A stretch of DNA of 64,000 nucleotides from Nannobrachium achirus (GCA_963921795.1 OY997642.1:58450927-58514926), one strand, 5' to 3'. Shown: positions 42,186 through 53,425, counted from the first letter of the stretch. Numbers and translations are program-made. The notes: a model not told the origin generated them from the letters alone.

Positions 42186-43797
42186 CTGTGATAATAACAA
42201 TAGTTAAGCCGTACACGATAGGGAGTTCCAATAGAAAAATATAAGCCTTGTGTACAATATAGGCTCGAAGTACACACGAGCGTACACGCCCCCATAGTTA
42301 TAATGGGGCGTGTACGCTTGCAACAGGGTGTCGTGTACGGCACCTGTGCCGACTACAATTTCCCAATGGAGGGCAGCAGAGAGCCATTTGTTGAGATCTA
42401 ATAGGCCCATCCACATGTTTTACAGATCTAATTGGCCCATCCACATGATTTGTAGATCTAATTCCATCAGCAGTTCCCTACCATGATTTGTTGCTCTAAA
42501 TCCATCACCTGTCACATCCACATGATTTGTAGATCTAATTCTAAAACCAGTCACATCCACATGATTTGTAGATCTAATTCTAAAACCAGTCACATCCACA
42601 TGATTTGTAGATCTAAACCATACCACAATTTGTAGCTCTAAATCCATCACCTGTCACATCCACATGATTTGCAGATCTAATTCTAAAACCAGTCACATCC
42701 ACATGATTTGTAGATCTAATTCTAAAACCATTCACATCCCCATGATTTGTAGATCTAATTCCCACCAGAGCCCATTATTATAGCCTTCCAGAGCCCAGCA
42801 CAGCCCACCAGAGCCCAAAACAGCCCACCAGAGCCTGATAGAGTCCAGCACAGCCCAGCACATCCAAGTCCAGCACAGTGGGAGAATAGATTAGGGAAGT
42901 GGAGAGCTTAGATGGCTTCACTAGCCTACAGTAGGCTGGATCCGGCTGTTATAGGCCAGACCAGGGTGCACAGGACTGCACCAGACTCCAGCAGTCTCCA
43001 CCGGGCTGCTCAAGGCTACCGCCAGTCCTGTAGCTCCTCGTTGATGATCTCCACCAGTAGAATCCACTGTGTACACGGGCCCTAGTTTCTACATGCCTTA
43101 GTGTACACGGCCAATAGTTTGACATGAACATGTCTAGGCTATACTACAGTACTGCCCTGTATAGCCTACCAGAGCCCAGCACAGCCCACCAGAGCCCAAA
43201 ACAGCCCACCAGAGCCTTTGTGACAGGTGATAGATTTAGAGCTACAGGTTATGGTATGGAACTGCCGATGGAATTAGATCTACAAATCATGGGGATGCGA
43301 CTAGTTTTAGAATTAGATCTACAAATCATGTGGATGTGACTGGTGATATATTTAGAGCTACAAATTGTGGTGTGGTTTAGATCTACAAATCATGTGGATG
43401 TGACTGGTTTTAGAATTAGATCTACAAATCATGTGGATGTGACTGGTTTTAGAATTAGATCTACAAATCATGTGGATGTGACAGGTGATGGATTTAGAGC
43501 TACAAATCATGGTATGGAACTGCTGATGGAATTAGATCTACAAATCATGTGGATGGGCCAATTAGATCTGTAAAACATGTGGATGGGCCTATTAGATCTC
43601 AACAAATGGCTCTCTGCTGCCCTCCATTGGGAAATTGTAGTCGGCACAGGTGCCGTACACGACACCCTGTTGCAAGCGTACACGCCCCATTATAACTATG
43701 GGGGCGTGTACGCTCGCGTGTACTTCGAGCCTATATTGTACACAAGGCTTATATTTTTCTATTGGAACTCCCTATCGTGTACGGCTTAACTATTGTT
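42186..43797. repeat. 1.6-kb palindrome
   Basis: The outer 190 bp on each side (CCGTACACGATAGGGAGTTC at the left; its complement at the right) are nearly perfect inverted copies. Next inward on both sides is a minisatellite containing GATTTGTAGATCTAATTC or its complement, with period of about 39 bp. The spacer (42770-43215) is the GTGTACACGG family. Confidence 0.92.
42390..42770. repeat. 39-bp minisatellite, left arm
   Basis: CCACATGATTTGTAGATCTA with AAAACCAGTCACAT variants, about nine units. The right-arm counterpart is at 43230-43600. Its GTAGATCT core is shared with the palindromic unit, but only over 9 bp. Confidence 0.85.
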
Positions 43798-43799
43798 AA

Positions 43800-44190
43800 C
43801 CCCTGTGTATACGGGCAATAGTTTTACATGACTTTGTGTACACAGCCAATAGTTTTACATGAACATGTTCAGGCTTTAGTACTGTACTGTCTCGTGTAGC
43901 CCAACAGAGCCCATCACAGCACAACACGGCACACCAGAGCCCAATACAGCCTACCAGAGCCCAATAGACTCCAGCAAACCTAAGTCCAGCCCAGTCCTGC
44001 CCAATAGGAGTATAGACCAGGGAAGGGGGGTAGTTAGATGACTCCACCAGGCCATTACAGTGACTTTAATGGCAGACCAGGGTAGACAGGACTGCACCAG
44101 ACTCCACCAGGCTGCTCCATGCTCCAGCCAGCTCTGTAGATCCTTGCACATGCGATTAACCACTGTGTACACGGGCAATAGTTTTATGTT
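43800..44190. repeat. GTGTACACGG family, another copy
   Basis: GTGTACACAGCCAATAGTTT, then ACCAGAGCCCAATACAGCC, then GGCAGACCAGGGTAGACAGG. It ends at the satellite. Confidence 0.7.
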
Positions 44191-44198
44191 TTACATGA

Positions 44199-45285
44199 AC
44201 CCTCAGAGGGACACTGTGGGCACTTTGAGAACCACCACGGACCACTTGACAAGCCCACAGTGTCCCTCTGAGGGTCCTCCGACCTCACTTTGAGAACCAC
44301 CACGGACCACTTGACAAGCCCACAGTGTCCCTCTGAGGGTCCCCCGACCTCACTTTGAGAACCACCACGGACCACTTGACAAGCCCACAGTGTCCCTCTG
44401 AGGGTCCCCCGACCTCACTTTGAGAACCACCACGGACCACTTGACAAGCCCACAGTGTCCCTCTGAGGGTCCTCCGACCTCACTTTGAGAACCACCACGG
44501 ACCACTTGACAAGCCCACAGTGTCCCACTGAGGGTCCTCCGACCTCACTTTGAGAACCACCACGGACCACTTGACAAGCCCACAGTGTCCCTCTGAGGGT
44601 CCTCCGACCTCACTTTGAGAACCACCACGGACCACTTGACAAGCCCACAGTGTCCCTCTGAGGGTCCTCCGACCTCACTTTGAGAACCACCACGGACCAC
44701 TTGACAAGCCCACAGTGTCCCTCTGAGGGTCCTCCGACCTCACTTTGAGAACCACCACGGACCACTTGACAAGCCCACAGTGTCCCACTGAGGGTCCTCC
44801 GACCTCACTTTGAGAACCACCACGGACCACTTGACAAGCCCACAGTGTCCCTCTGAGGGTCCTCCGACCTCACTTTGAGAACCACCACGGACCACTTGAC
44901 AAGCCCACAGTGTCCCTCTGAGGGTCCTCCGACCTCACTTTGAGAACCACCACGGACCACTTGACAAGCCCACAGTGTCCCTCTGAGGGTCCTCCGACCT
45001 CACTTTGAGAACCACCACGGACCACTTGACAAGCCCACAGTGTCCCTCTGAGGGTCCTCCGACCTCACTTTGAGAACCACCACGGACCACTTGACAAGCC
45101 CACAGTGTCCCTCTGAGGGTCCTCCGACCTCACTTTGAGAACCACCACGGACCACTTGACAAGCCCACAGTGTCCCTCTGAGGGTCCTCCGACCTCACTT
45201 TGAGAACCACCACGGACCACTTGACAAGCCCACAGTGTCCCTCTGAGGGTCCTCCGACCTCACTTTGAGAACCACCACGGACCAT
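44199..45285. repeat. 65-bp satellite, 17 units
   Basis: CACTTTGAGAACCACCACGG recurs every 65 bp from 44221 to 45261, with almost no variation between units (CCTCTG/CCACTG and CCTCCG/CCCCCG are the main differences). A 23-bp inverted piece of the unit (CCTCAGAGGGACACTGTGG) starts the array. On the other strand the unit begins GGTGGTTCTCAAAGTGAGG, which resembles a hAT terminus. Confidence 0.97.
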
Positions 45286-45477
45286 ATGGCTCTCTGCTGC
45301 CCTACATTGGGAAACTGTAGTCGGCACAGGTGCCGTACACGACACCCTGTTGCAAGCGTACACGCCCCATTATAACTATGGGGGCGTGTACGCTCGCGTG
45401 TACTTCGAGCCTATATTGTACACGAGGCTTATATTTTTCTATTGGAACTCCCTATCGTGTACGGCTTAACTATTCTT
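45286..45477. repeat. third copy of the palindrome's outer arm
   Basis: GCTCTCTGCTGCCCTACATT through CCCTATCGTGTACGGCTTAA matches 43608-43797 in the same orientation. The satellite therefore sits between two direct copies of this arm. Confidence 0.9.
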
Positions 45478-45840
45478 ATTACCATTACACTTTACATTTC
45501 ATTTATTATATATTGCAATTCACATTTGAAACATCTCAAAGTGTAATGAAGTCCTCCATAGAGTTATAGAGTACTCCCCCTTCTTATTATAACTCTATGG
45601 TACTCCCTCCCCCTTCACTCTCTTGGAAGACTGGGTGAGACCATTTATAGGCGGGGGTGTTGCATTTTAAATCACCATACCTTGAGGACAATGGGTTGTG
45701 ATTTTGCTTTAATTCTTCTTCTGACGGTTTATGCATAATTTGTAATCACAAATATATAAGATTATAAGGAGTGGAACAGTCCAAAATGCCCCATTCCCTA
45801 AGTGAGTGGTATGTCCCAAACAACGTCCCCTCCTCCTGCT
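45478..45840. other. no gene seen
   Basis: Contains a TATAACTCTATGG inverted pair near 45560-45600 and otherwise nothing assignable. Confidence 0.4.
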
Positions 45841-45921
45841 CCACTCTGGGCGCGCTGCTGCTTCAAACAACAACAACAGTGGCTGCAGTCTCCATTCCTC
45901 CGACCGGATTGTTTTTGCACA
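45841..45921 (+). other. possible untranslated first exon of the many-exon gene
   Basis: A GC-richer stretch (GGGCGCGCTGCTGCTTC) ends in TTTGCACA followed by GTAAGTTTG, a good donor. There is no ATG frame that joins on. Its link to the exons from 47271 is an inference. Confidence 0.3.
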
Positions 45922-46868
45922 GTAAGTTTGGCATATTACTTGTATCTTAACTGTTTTCAATGAAGCAACGAAGCTGTGTTTTGTCCTTATGCTTGATGTA
46001 CAATGTTGGTATACGTTTATTGTAATATGAACGGCAACTCATTACGCTAAATATACGTGTAGATGCGACAGACGTTGCGGTCCTTTTGTCAGTGTACTGT
46101 ACACGCGGAACCGTAACTGTTCTGGGTCTGTTCTCAGACCTATAAAAATACATTATTTTTATTTCATATTTCGATGTGTTTGGAGTCTTCCTAACCGGCG
46201 CCGACCTCGCGCCAAGAAAGGAGCTCGAACAGACCAATCGTGTTCATTGTAACTGAGTGGCGTCTCCAAGTCAGCCAATCAAATGCGATCATATTGATGT
46301 CGTTGGTGACGCCTACCAAAGCATGAAGCCTGTCTTGGTGACAGCGTGAAAAAAACACGGGTGAATGGGGTAATTTCACATTGTTTGATCCGCTAAAGTC
46401 AGAATAGTGTAATTATTAAGGATAGGGAAATAATGGTCTCTCTTGGCTTTCTATTCTGAAGTATGATGGTGAAGTTTGGACGTGTTTACAGAGACTAGAT
46501 AAGTACTATTGTAGTCCAGCTGGTATCAGTATGCATTGTTATTGTTTAGTTAATACACTGACATTTTAGGAAGTTGCAATGCAGTTTTCCCTCATATTGT
46601 TTTAATCCAACATCTAAGATGTTGCTGTTTCCTTTTCCCCCCCTTCTCTTGGTACACATGGCCACAACTTGTAGAATTTGAATAGGGAAAAGTGTAGATT
46701 TTCAAGCTTTGATCTTCTAGGGCAGCTTTTTCAGCTTGTAAGTTGTAAATCACCTAGTATGTTTTTTAGCACAATATAATTATTCTTTAGTGGGAAATGA
46801 GTTTGTCAAATTATTAAAGTACAACTGGATTGACTCTTAACAGTTTTCGAATATTGTACCCTCTACAC

Positions 46869-47190
46869 TGCTGTTTCCCAAACAGTGGGCCGTGACCCAT
46901 TTGTGGGCCGTGGATACATTTTTATGGGTCCCTTAATTTTTAACTACATTTTGATTTAAATTATAATCTCAAAACATTTTAAGTATATTCATGAACAAAT
47001 GAATGAAAGCAATCTAAGAAATTCCATATTTTAGAAAACAAATTTGTCAAAGTAGTGAAAATAGCTGATCTACAAGTACACAATGCAGCGCAAAGCATTG
47101 TGTTGTGAGCTTGTAGATCTGCTGTTTTCACTTGTTTGGGTCCTGAGCAAATATCAAATTTCTCTTTCGGGAAAAGTTTGGGAACCACTG
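46869..47190. mobile_element. hAT MITE carrying a palindromic unit
   Basis: It runs from CTGTTTCCCAAACAGTGGG to TTTGGGAACCACTG with flanks CTCTACAC and TTCTACAC (one mismatch), an 8-bp target duplication. The palindromic unit lies at 47054-47132. Confidence 0.8.
47054..47132. repeat. palindromic unit, two arms
   Basis: AGTGAAAATAGCTGATCTAC then AAGTACACAATGC; the right arm is GCATTGTGTTGTGAGCTTGT then AGATCTGCTGTTTTCACT. Confidence 0.88.
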
Positions 47191-47270
47191 TTCTACACTT
47201 CATCTACTTTATTTTAAACCATTTATTTGCATTGGCATTCATTTGGACATTTCTTTCTTTTTTTCCCCAG

Positions 47271-47820
47271 GATCACATACCAGATTTGAAGAAAGAAGAT
47301 CGACTGAAAGAAGATTTAAGTTTGAGAATCACTGGTCTTGGGTTAGTACATCTGTTATGTTGACCACCACGCAATCACAGCTCAGTTTATGCTACCACAT
47401 GGATTAAGCAAACCACACAGCTCAGCTGACATTGCCTCGCTGACAGCTTGGCTCATACTAGACCAATCATTGCTCTGCTCTCACTAGATTGTTGCAGCTT
47501 GTACAGCAGTACAGTTATCCAAGTAATGCTAAAAGATTAACACAAAATGGCCCAAGGGCTTGTTTCAATTGTGGTCCCCTGTATAAGACTATAGACTTGG
47601 GCTGGCTAATAAACATTATGACTACATTTCTGTCAATTGTATTCTTTAGGCCAACTTCCAAGTCCAACTATGCCAACTCCGACTCTGATGACCAATCAAG
47701 TGCTGATGGTGCAAAAAGAAAATGGTTTGCCAAACCGCCTCATGTGGATTTCCCAGGTAGGCCTAATGACTAGATAAAATGGTAAATGGTGCATTTATAT
47801 AGCTCTTTTATCCAAGGCGC

Positions 47821-47878
<58 letters not shown>

Positions 47879-50800
47879 GATGGCAGAGGAAACCAAGCAA
47901 GGCACCAACCTGCTAACCGGGAGTAAGGGGTTCAGAGTCTTGCTCAAGGACTCTTCGACACTAACTCTGGGGGAGCCTGGGATTGAACTAGAAACCCCTT
48001 GGAAAACCTGTGTTCAAGGACATTTTTCTACCCCTGAGCAACTGCCGCCCCTAAATGGTAAATGGTGCATTTATATAGCGCTTTTTATCCAAGGCGCTTT
48101 ATAGATTGTGCATTACATTCACCCATTCACGCACACATTCATACACCAGTGGCGGAGGAAACCATGCAAGGAACCAACCTACTCACTGGGAGCAACTAGG
48201 GGTTCAGAGTCTTGCTCAAGGACTCTTCGACATTAACTCAGGGGGAGCCCGGATTCGAACTGGGAACCCTTCGTGCTCTAATAACGGTTTCTCTACCCCT
48301 GAGCTATGCCACCCCTAGGGGTGGCATAGCATTTACTTTATATAGGCAATCTTAGAACTGTGATCACTGCTACAGTTAAAAACAAATTACACCTGTCTGA
48401 CATTGTACCAACAAACTGAGTATTGCATCTGCTGCAGTCATTCTATATAGTTTTAGCCCAAAATACATACATTGTGAATAATATGTCAACTAAATTGTGT
48501 TGTAGGAGAGACGCCAACATCGAGAAAGTCCAATTCCAGCCAGGGTCAAAGTTCTGTGCGGACCCTAGAGCAGGAAATGCAAGGTATGCAGTTATGAATG
48601 TTAATAAATCTTGGTAACTGTTTAAACACAATTTCCAATACCTTCAATTCTGACCCTGGCTTGTTTACCTTTTTAGATGTATCTGATGGCAGCTACAGCC
48701 ATGTAGAATGGCTTTCCACTGATACGGAGTCGCTGTCCAGAGATACAAATAACAGTAAGTGAACCTATATCTAGCTGGCTCCATGCATTCAACAGAAGCT
48801 ATATTATCTAAATTAATGTGTATGCATTTCAGATGTAGCAGCAAGATCCACTCCACATCACAATTCTGCAGTGCCCTCAGAACTTGGTAAGTCAGAATAG
48901 GTGTAGTTGTACACCATGCTTTTAGATCATGAGAGCATTATCTGTATTCAATTCCTACCATTTTGAGTCATAACTTGTTTTCCAATGGTCCCTTTGTAGA
49001 TCTGGTTTCTGGCAACTACCAGCACTCTCCACCCGAGCAAGTTGGTGAGTCAGCCATAACAATATTCTTGCATTACAGTGTTGCGTCATAGTGTGTTTTA
49101 TCACATTATCTTTGACATTAGAAAAGGGAAAATTGGGGGGAGCGTTTCGCTGTTTTCGTGTCATCTGTTCGACACCCAACCCTAACCTCCGTGGGGTGAG
49201 TCGCTAATCCTCCTGACGCTCCTTTGTCGAACTGTTCGAAAGAGATTTCCCTTAATTGGGACGGTGCTTTTAGCTTTCATACTATTATTGTTATCCCCGG
49301 GTCAGAGCAATATGTCAAACTAGGGACATAGCTGAATGGAAGTCATACATTTACTCACTTAGGAGGTTAGTGTCATGCTAATAACTTCACTGCCTTGTGC
49401 ATTTCCTTCTGTGTTTCAGCTGGGGTGTCAGGGTGTGGCAGTACTACTGGTGCCCAATTCCACCAGCTGCAGACTCCACAGCTACAGACCCAACAACGAG
49501 CAAGCACTGGTATGATACACTCTTTCACTACACTAAGTTGGTGAGACAGGGACACGGAACTCCATCACCATGGGAACCAAATAATTCAGTCAAAGGGGTG
49601 GGTGGAAACCCGTCGCTGGCGGCTGTTAGCTTAACGATTTGGACTGCTACAGCCTAGAGCCCCACCAGGCCACTTAGATCAGTTAATACAGGTATGATGA
49701 CTAGTACCCTCACTAAAAAAAAGGGAACAGGACAAAAACTCGTCCTTGGCAATTCACCCTCCTGGCCACCAACTGTGGAATAATCTCCCTGTTGTACTTA
49801 ACAGCAGCAGAGCAGACTCACTCCCAAGCCTCTGCTGTGGTCTGAAGACTCACTTATTCAGACTCCTTCATAGCCCATAGCACCTGCTCACTGACCTTAC
49901 ATATGAGTTAGATTGCAATGTTTTTTCTTAGATTACAAGAAGTGCTATGTTTTGTATGTATTGATTTTAGGGGTGCAACGATACACAACATTCACGGTTC
50001 GATTCTGTTCGATATTTTGTTGTCACGGTTCGATATGTTTTCGATACAAAAAATAAACAGAAATGTCCTTGATTTATAAATGCATTTTTATAACTATGTA
50101 TTTTTTCTTTAACGTTTAACAATACGGTACCCAACCTCTAGGGTAGTGGTTCTCTAAGTGGGCTCTGCGGACCCCTAGGGGTCCTTGAGGGGGTTCCAGG
50201 GGAATGTAGGTGTGGAGTGGTATTGTATTGTTTGGTACAGGGTCATTCGGTTCGATATGTTGCACCCCTGATCTTCATGCATAACCTTGCTTATTGTATG
50301 TCGCTCTGGAATAAGAGCATCAGCTAAATGCGTAAATTGTACTTCAGCCAAGCGTAGCCGTCCTGAAAGAGGAGATTACAATAGTGTCATGCCAATAACT
50401 TCACTGCCTTGTGCATATCCTACTGTGTGTTTCAGCTGCGATGTCAGGGTGTGGCAGTAACCCTGATGCCCAATACCACCAGCTTCAGACTGTACAGCGT
50501 CAGATCCCACCGCTGCACGCCTCACAGCTACAAGACCCAACAGTGAGCAAGCGCACGCCCTGGTACGATGGTACTCTTTCACTACACTAAAGTTGGTGAG
50601 ACGAGGACACAGAACTCCTCAATGAATGCTGTTTGACATATATTATGACCTACAATTCAGATTTTGGGTTCAGACAACCTCTGAGATACAGGACCACTAT
50701 CAGATTGTGTTGCTACTCCCAAACTAAAGTGGAAATGTAACTAAGAATTTTGTTTCTACGCTGAAATGGACTGTTGTCTTCTCTCTCCCCCCAGCCCCCG

Positions 50801-51711
50801 TTCGCAAATTAATGTATAGGCTAAACATTTCTGATAATACAACTTATTTTGACTGTCCATTCACGTACAACTTAAACTGCACACTCGTATTCCAAACCAA
50901 GGCAGCCGCAGCTCACAGAGTTTAGCGACATGACAAACCGACAACTAGGCCTACCCAGCAACAACTATCTTTTCCTGTCTTACCTTCACAATAAAGTGTC
51001 TCCCGTTTACCTCCCAGCTTATTTTACACAGGTTATTAACAGGAAAAAGTGTAACTTAACCAGTGTGTATTTGTGCAACCAGACGTGCATGTGAGAGAGT
51101 GATGAGGGGGAGAGAGAGAGAGAGACATTGAGAAAGAGAGGGATTCGCGGTGATATTAATGAACTGCCGTGTCATTTTCAATCGGTCCTTATGTCCGATG
51201 AGGTTTATATTTTCAATTTCCGGTCAAACGCAATCTTTGCTTTATACATGTGTAAATGTCCCTGTACGCAATTATACTGTATGTTGGATTATTGACTGCT
51301 GAGTGAGAAAACATTGGACATCAAGCTAATCATCTGGGGACCCCACAAAATAATTTGGGGACCCCACCCCAGGTTTGGGACAGATGGTGATCCAGAACAT
51401 AATTACGCTCTTTGTGAGCCATAGTACAGTTTGAATCCAACTCCTATGATGTATTGCACGTCTCCTCTCTCACTCTCCTCCTCACACCTTCCTTATTTTT
51501 GTAATCTTGTCTTTCAGCTGCTGCTCGGCAGTGTGACTGCACACTGACCCCCACAGTCTTCGGAGACACTGTTAAGAAGTGGCTGCGGTTTGCTCATAAC
51601 CGTCGAGGAGGCCTTCCCAAGGAGTCAAAGTGCCGCAGACGCAACTCAAACCAACCCAGCTCAAACTTAAGGGTACCCCTGTGTGTCCTCATGGACAATA
51701 TTGTTCTTTAA
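47271..51711 (+). CDS. Uncharacterised gene of many small exons
   Basis: Eight exons join in one frame with good splice sites: 47271-47341, 47650-47756, 48506-48583, 48677-48754, 48833-48886, 49000-49044, 49420-49509 and 51518-51711 (TAA at 51709). They sum to 717 bp, exactly 239 codons. From the second junction on, every junction is phase 1. The text is polar and Ser/Gln-rich (SKSNYANSDSDDQSSADG, then KRKWFAKPPHVDF, then SDGSYSHVEWLSTDTESL), and the last exon has TVFGDTVKKWLRFAHNRRGG. I recognise no domain; the Ser/Asp-rich stretch with KRK recalls fish proteins with DUF4806, but this is only an impression. The exon with the start codon was not found. The exact phase agreement over eight exons is the main evidence for a real gene. 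Confidence 0.6.
47780..48055 (-). mobile_element. tRNA-derived fish SINE, antisense, with CA tract
   Basis: GGTGCATTTATATAGCTC at its 3' end, CTTGCTCAAGGACTCTTCG in the body and an antisense head near 48045. A (CA)n run (47822-47878) interrupts it. Confidence 0.85.
48057..48318 (-). mobile_element. tRNA-derived fish SINE, antisense, second copy
   Basis: GGTGCATTTATATAGCGC, then CTTGCTCAAGGACTCTTCG, then CCCGGATTCGAACTGGGAAC (antisense B box) and TGAGCTATGCCACCCC (antisense A box). Confidence 0.88.
49735..50345 (+). mobile_element. L2-like LINE 3' end, split by a hAT element
   Basis: A C-terminal ORF2 trace (WNNLPVVLNSSRADSLPSL then GLKTHLFRLL) lies before the insertion, and the 3' tail GTCGCTCTGGAATAAGAGCA follows at 50301. 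It sits between the two copies of the duplicated exon. Confidence 0.75.
49970..50268. mobile_element. hAT MITE inserted in the LINE
   Basis: GGGGTGCAACGATACACAAC at the left and ATATGTTGCACCCC at the right are inverted. The flanks TGATTTTA and TGATCTTC agree at six of eight bases. It includes CGGTTCGAT-type motifs. Confidence 0.75.
50436..50562 (+). pseudogene. duplicated, probably unused exon of the many-exon gene
   Basis: It matches exon 49420-49509 and its flanks for about 240 bp, 1.02 kb downstream. It reads AMSGCGSNPDAQYHQLQT with an insertion of about 12 codons. Its donor (CCCTG then GTACGA) leaves phase 2, which would break the frame into 51518, so it is likely skipped or dead. An indel near CTACAAGACCCAACA distinguishes the copies. 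Confidence 0.55.
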
Positions 51712-51903
51712 TGTTCACAGCTTTATGGACTGATGTTCAGAGTAAAATGTTCACAGCTTTATGGACTGATGTTCAGAGTAAAATGTTTACAGCTTTATGG
51801 ACTGATGTTCCTGCAGTCTAAGAGTTACATTTGTATTAGGTTTTGCTGTGGTGCAATGCCATTTTGATACTGTTTGGGTAAAACAGTGAGTGACTTCAAG
51901 TAT

Positions 51904-51945
51904 CTCACAATGCGGCATGATGTGAACTTGTTGATCGGCTATTTT
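51904..51945. repeat. right half of the palindromic unit
   Basis: CTCACAATGCGGCATGATGT then GAACTTGTTGATCGGCTATT. Mostly the right arm remains. Confidence 0.6.
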
Positions 51946-51954
51946 GTTCCCCCA

Positions 51955-52210
51955 GAATTGGTGTTGATTTTGTCGACAAACTGTCAAAAAGTTTGTCTAC
52001 CTTTTTTCACTTCAAAGTGAATAAACTATTCATTCTATGATGACTAAATATATTGACAATTTCGTCAACAAATAAAAGCTAGACTAAAATGTTAGGGAGG
52101 GAATTAGTGGAGGATATGCTTCGTTGTGCTCTGGTGTTGCACTCTGAAAATGGCAGATCTACAAGCTCACAACACGTTACTCTGACCAACCAAGTGTAAA
52201 ATCTGCCATT
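51955..52210. repeat. second copy of the 23.7-24.0 kb dispersed element
   Basis: GATTTTGTCGACAAACTGTC at the left, GTGTTGCACTCTGAAAATGG then CAGATCTACAAGCTCACAAC (left arm of the palindromic unit) and CAACCAAGTGTAAAATCTGC at the right. The right arm of the hairpin has been lost here. Confidence 0.7.
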
Positions 52211-52567
52211 ATTATTCCATAACGGTTTGCTAAAATACATTTGGTTACGCCCGCCCAGTAACACGTGTGGCCATGACATTATGTATCTTGGGGAAAGTTG
52301 TATATATATTGACTTGAATGTAAGGAACTGTAAAGGATTTTTTTTATTCTGGGGTGCCTTTGGAATACATTTGAATATTAAACATGTTTTCTGTCTTAAG
52401 CTTTTTTTTTATATGCATTTGGGGAATTATGTTAATAGAAGTAATTTTTAACTAGCTAGTAATCCATTTAAGTCCTAAGACATCAGCAGAAACTTGTGAA
52501 AAGCATAACTATTTTATAATGGACTAACCATAGAATATTGTTGTTACAGTATTTTAGAGAACATTTA

Positions 52568-52634
52568 TATTTAATGTAAAATGTGCATGTAAATTCTCAT
52601 TTAGATGATGGTTGAACAAATGTTGATTCCTTAA
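52568..52634. repeat. fragment of the 82-bp repeat at 55.6 kb
   Basis: AAAATGTGCATGTAAATTCT then CATTTAGATGATGGTTGAAC match units at 55640-55880. Confidence 0.75.
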
Positions 52635-53383
52635 CACATCTGTTGCCATGGCTTATTTCTGTCTGTACTGTGCTCTTGCCATGTTTTTGACCAACTTCGA
52701 AGACAGCCTCCGCATTCAGTTTTATCGTGACAAAATCACACAACACATCGAATGAAAGAGGAGATTCTCTAGTTTCACCCGGTCCAAGAACCATGTTTCT
52801 ACGATGTTCGCTTCTGTATTTATAGGCCAGACAAAAAAAAAAAACGGCCAAAAATGACCCCTTTTTAGACCTTGTTTTGAGAAAAACAGCTTTTAGTGAA
52901 TGATACTGTATCAGGCTGAAAACTCACTTGATCTTTTTAGCTTTGATTTCAATGACTTCAATATTGTATTTACAGTATTTTTCCTTCAAAGAAATACAAA
53001 AGAATAAGACAAATAAGTGTTTTTTATTTTGTTTCTTTACCGTTTTCAATCAAGTGTATTCTTGCTAGTTCAGTGTTTCTCTGGCTTGTTCACATTGTTT
53101 CTCACATTGTGTGTCTGCGCGCGTGCATGCGTGCGCCTGTACGTGTGCACGTTCACAGTTCAGAGTCTGCATGCATGCTCGTGTGCGTGTGCATGTGCAT
53201 GTTCACAGTTCAGAGGCTGCGTGCGTGCACGTGTGAGTTGAGATGAGGCCGGTCAGAAACAGCAGGCAGGCCAAGGAAAGTTTTCAGTTCTCCAAAGGGA
53301 AGTCAGCAGGCTCCTCTGCACGAACCACTACCTATAAATATAGAAAAATAAAATCCATTTACAATACAATACAATGTGTCTCA
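52635..53383. other. no gene seen
   Basis: A GCGTGCATGC-rich purine/pyrimidine-alternating stretch lies at 53115-53235. No exon was recognised. Confidence 0.4.
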
Positions 53384-53393
53384 CACACACGCA

Positions 53394-53425
<32 letters not shown>

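Larger units (their letters stand above)
38668..43089. mobile_element. 4.4-kb composite with matching 22-bp inverted ends
   Basis: AAACTAGGGCCCGTGTACAC plus AG at the left is exactly inverted at 43068-43089. The similarity continues inward for about 85 bp (AACGAGGAGCTACAGGACTG). The interior holds GC-rich minisatellites, SINEs, a palindromic unit and several pieces of the GTGTACACGG repeat family. It may be one large element or two related elements facing each other. No target duplication was found. Confidence 0.6.

Noticed and set aside
44199..45285. A CRISPR-like array
   Set aside because: The units are contiguous copies with no unique spacers, in a vertebrate genome; it is a satellite.
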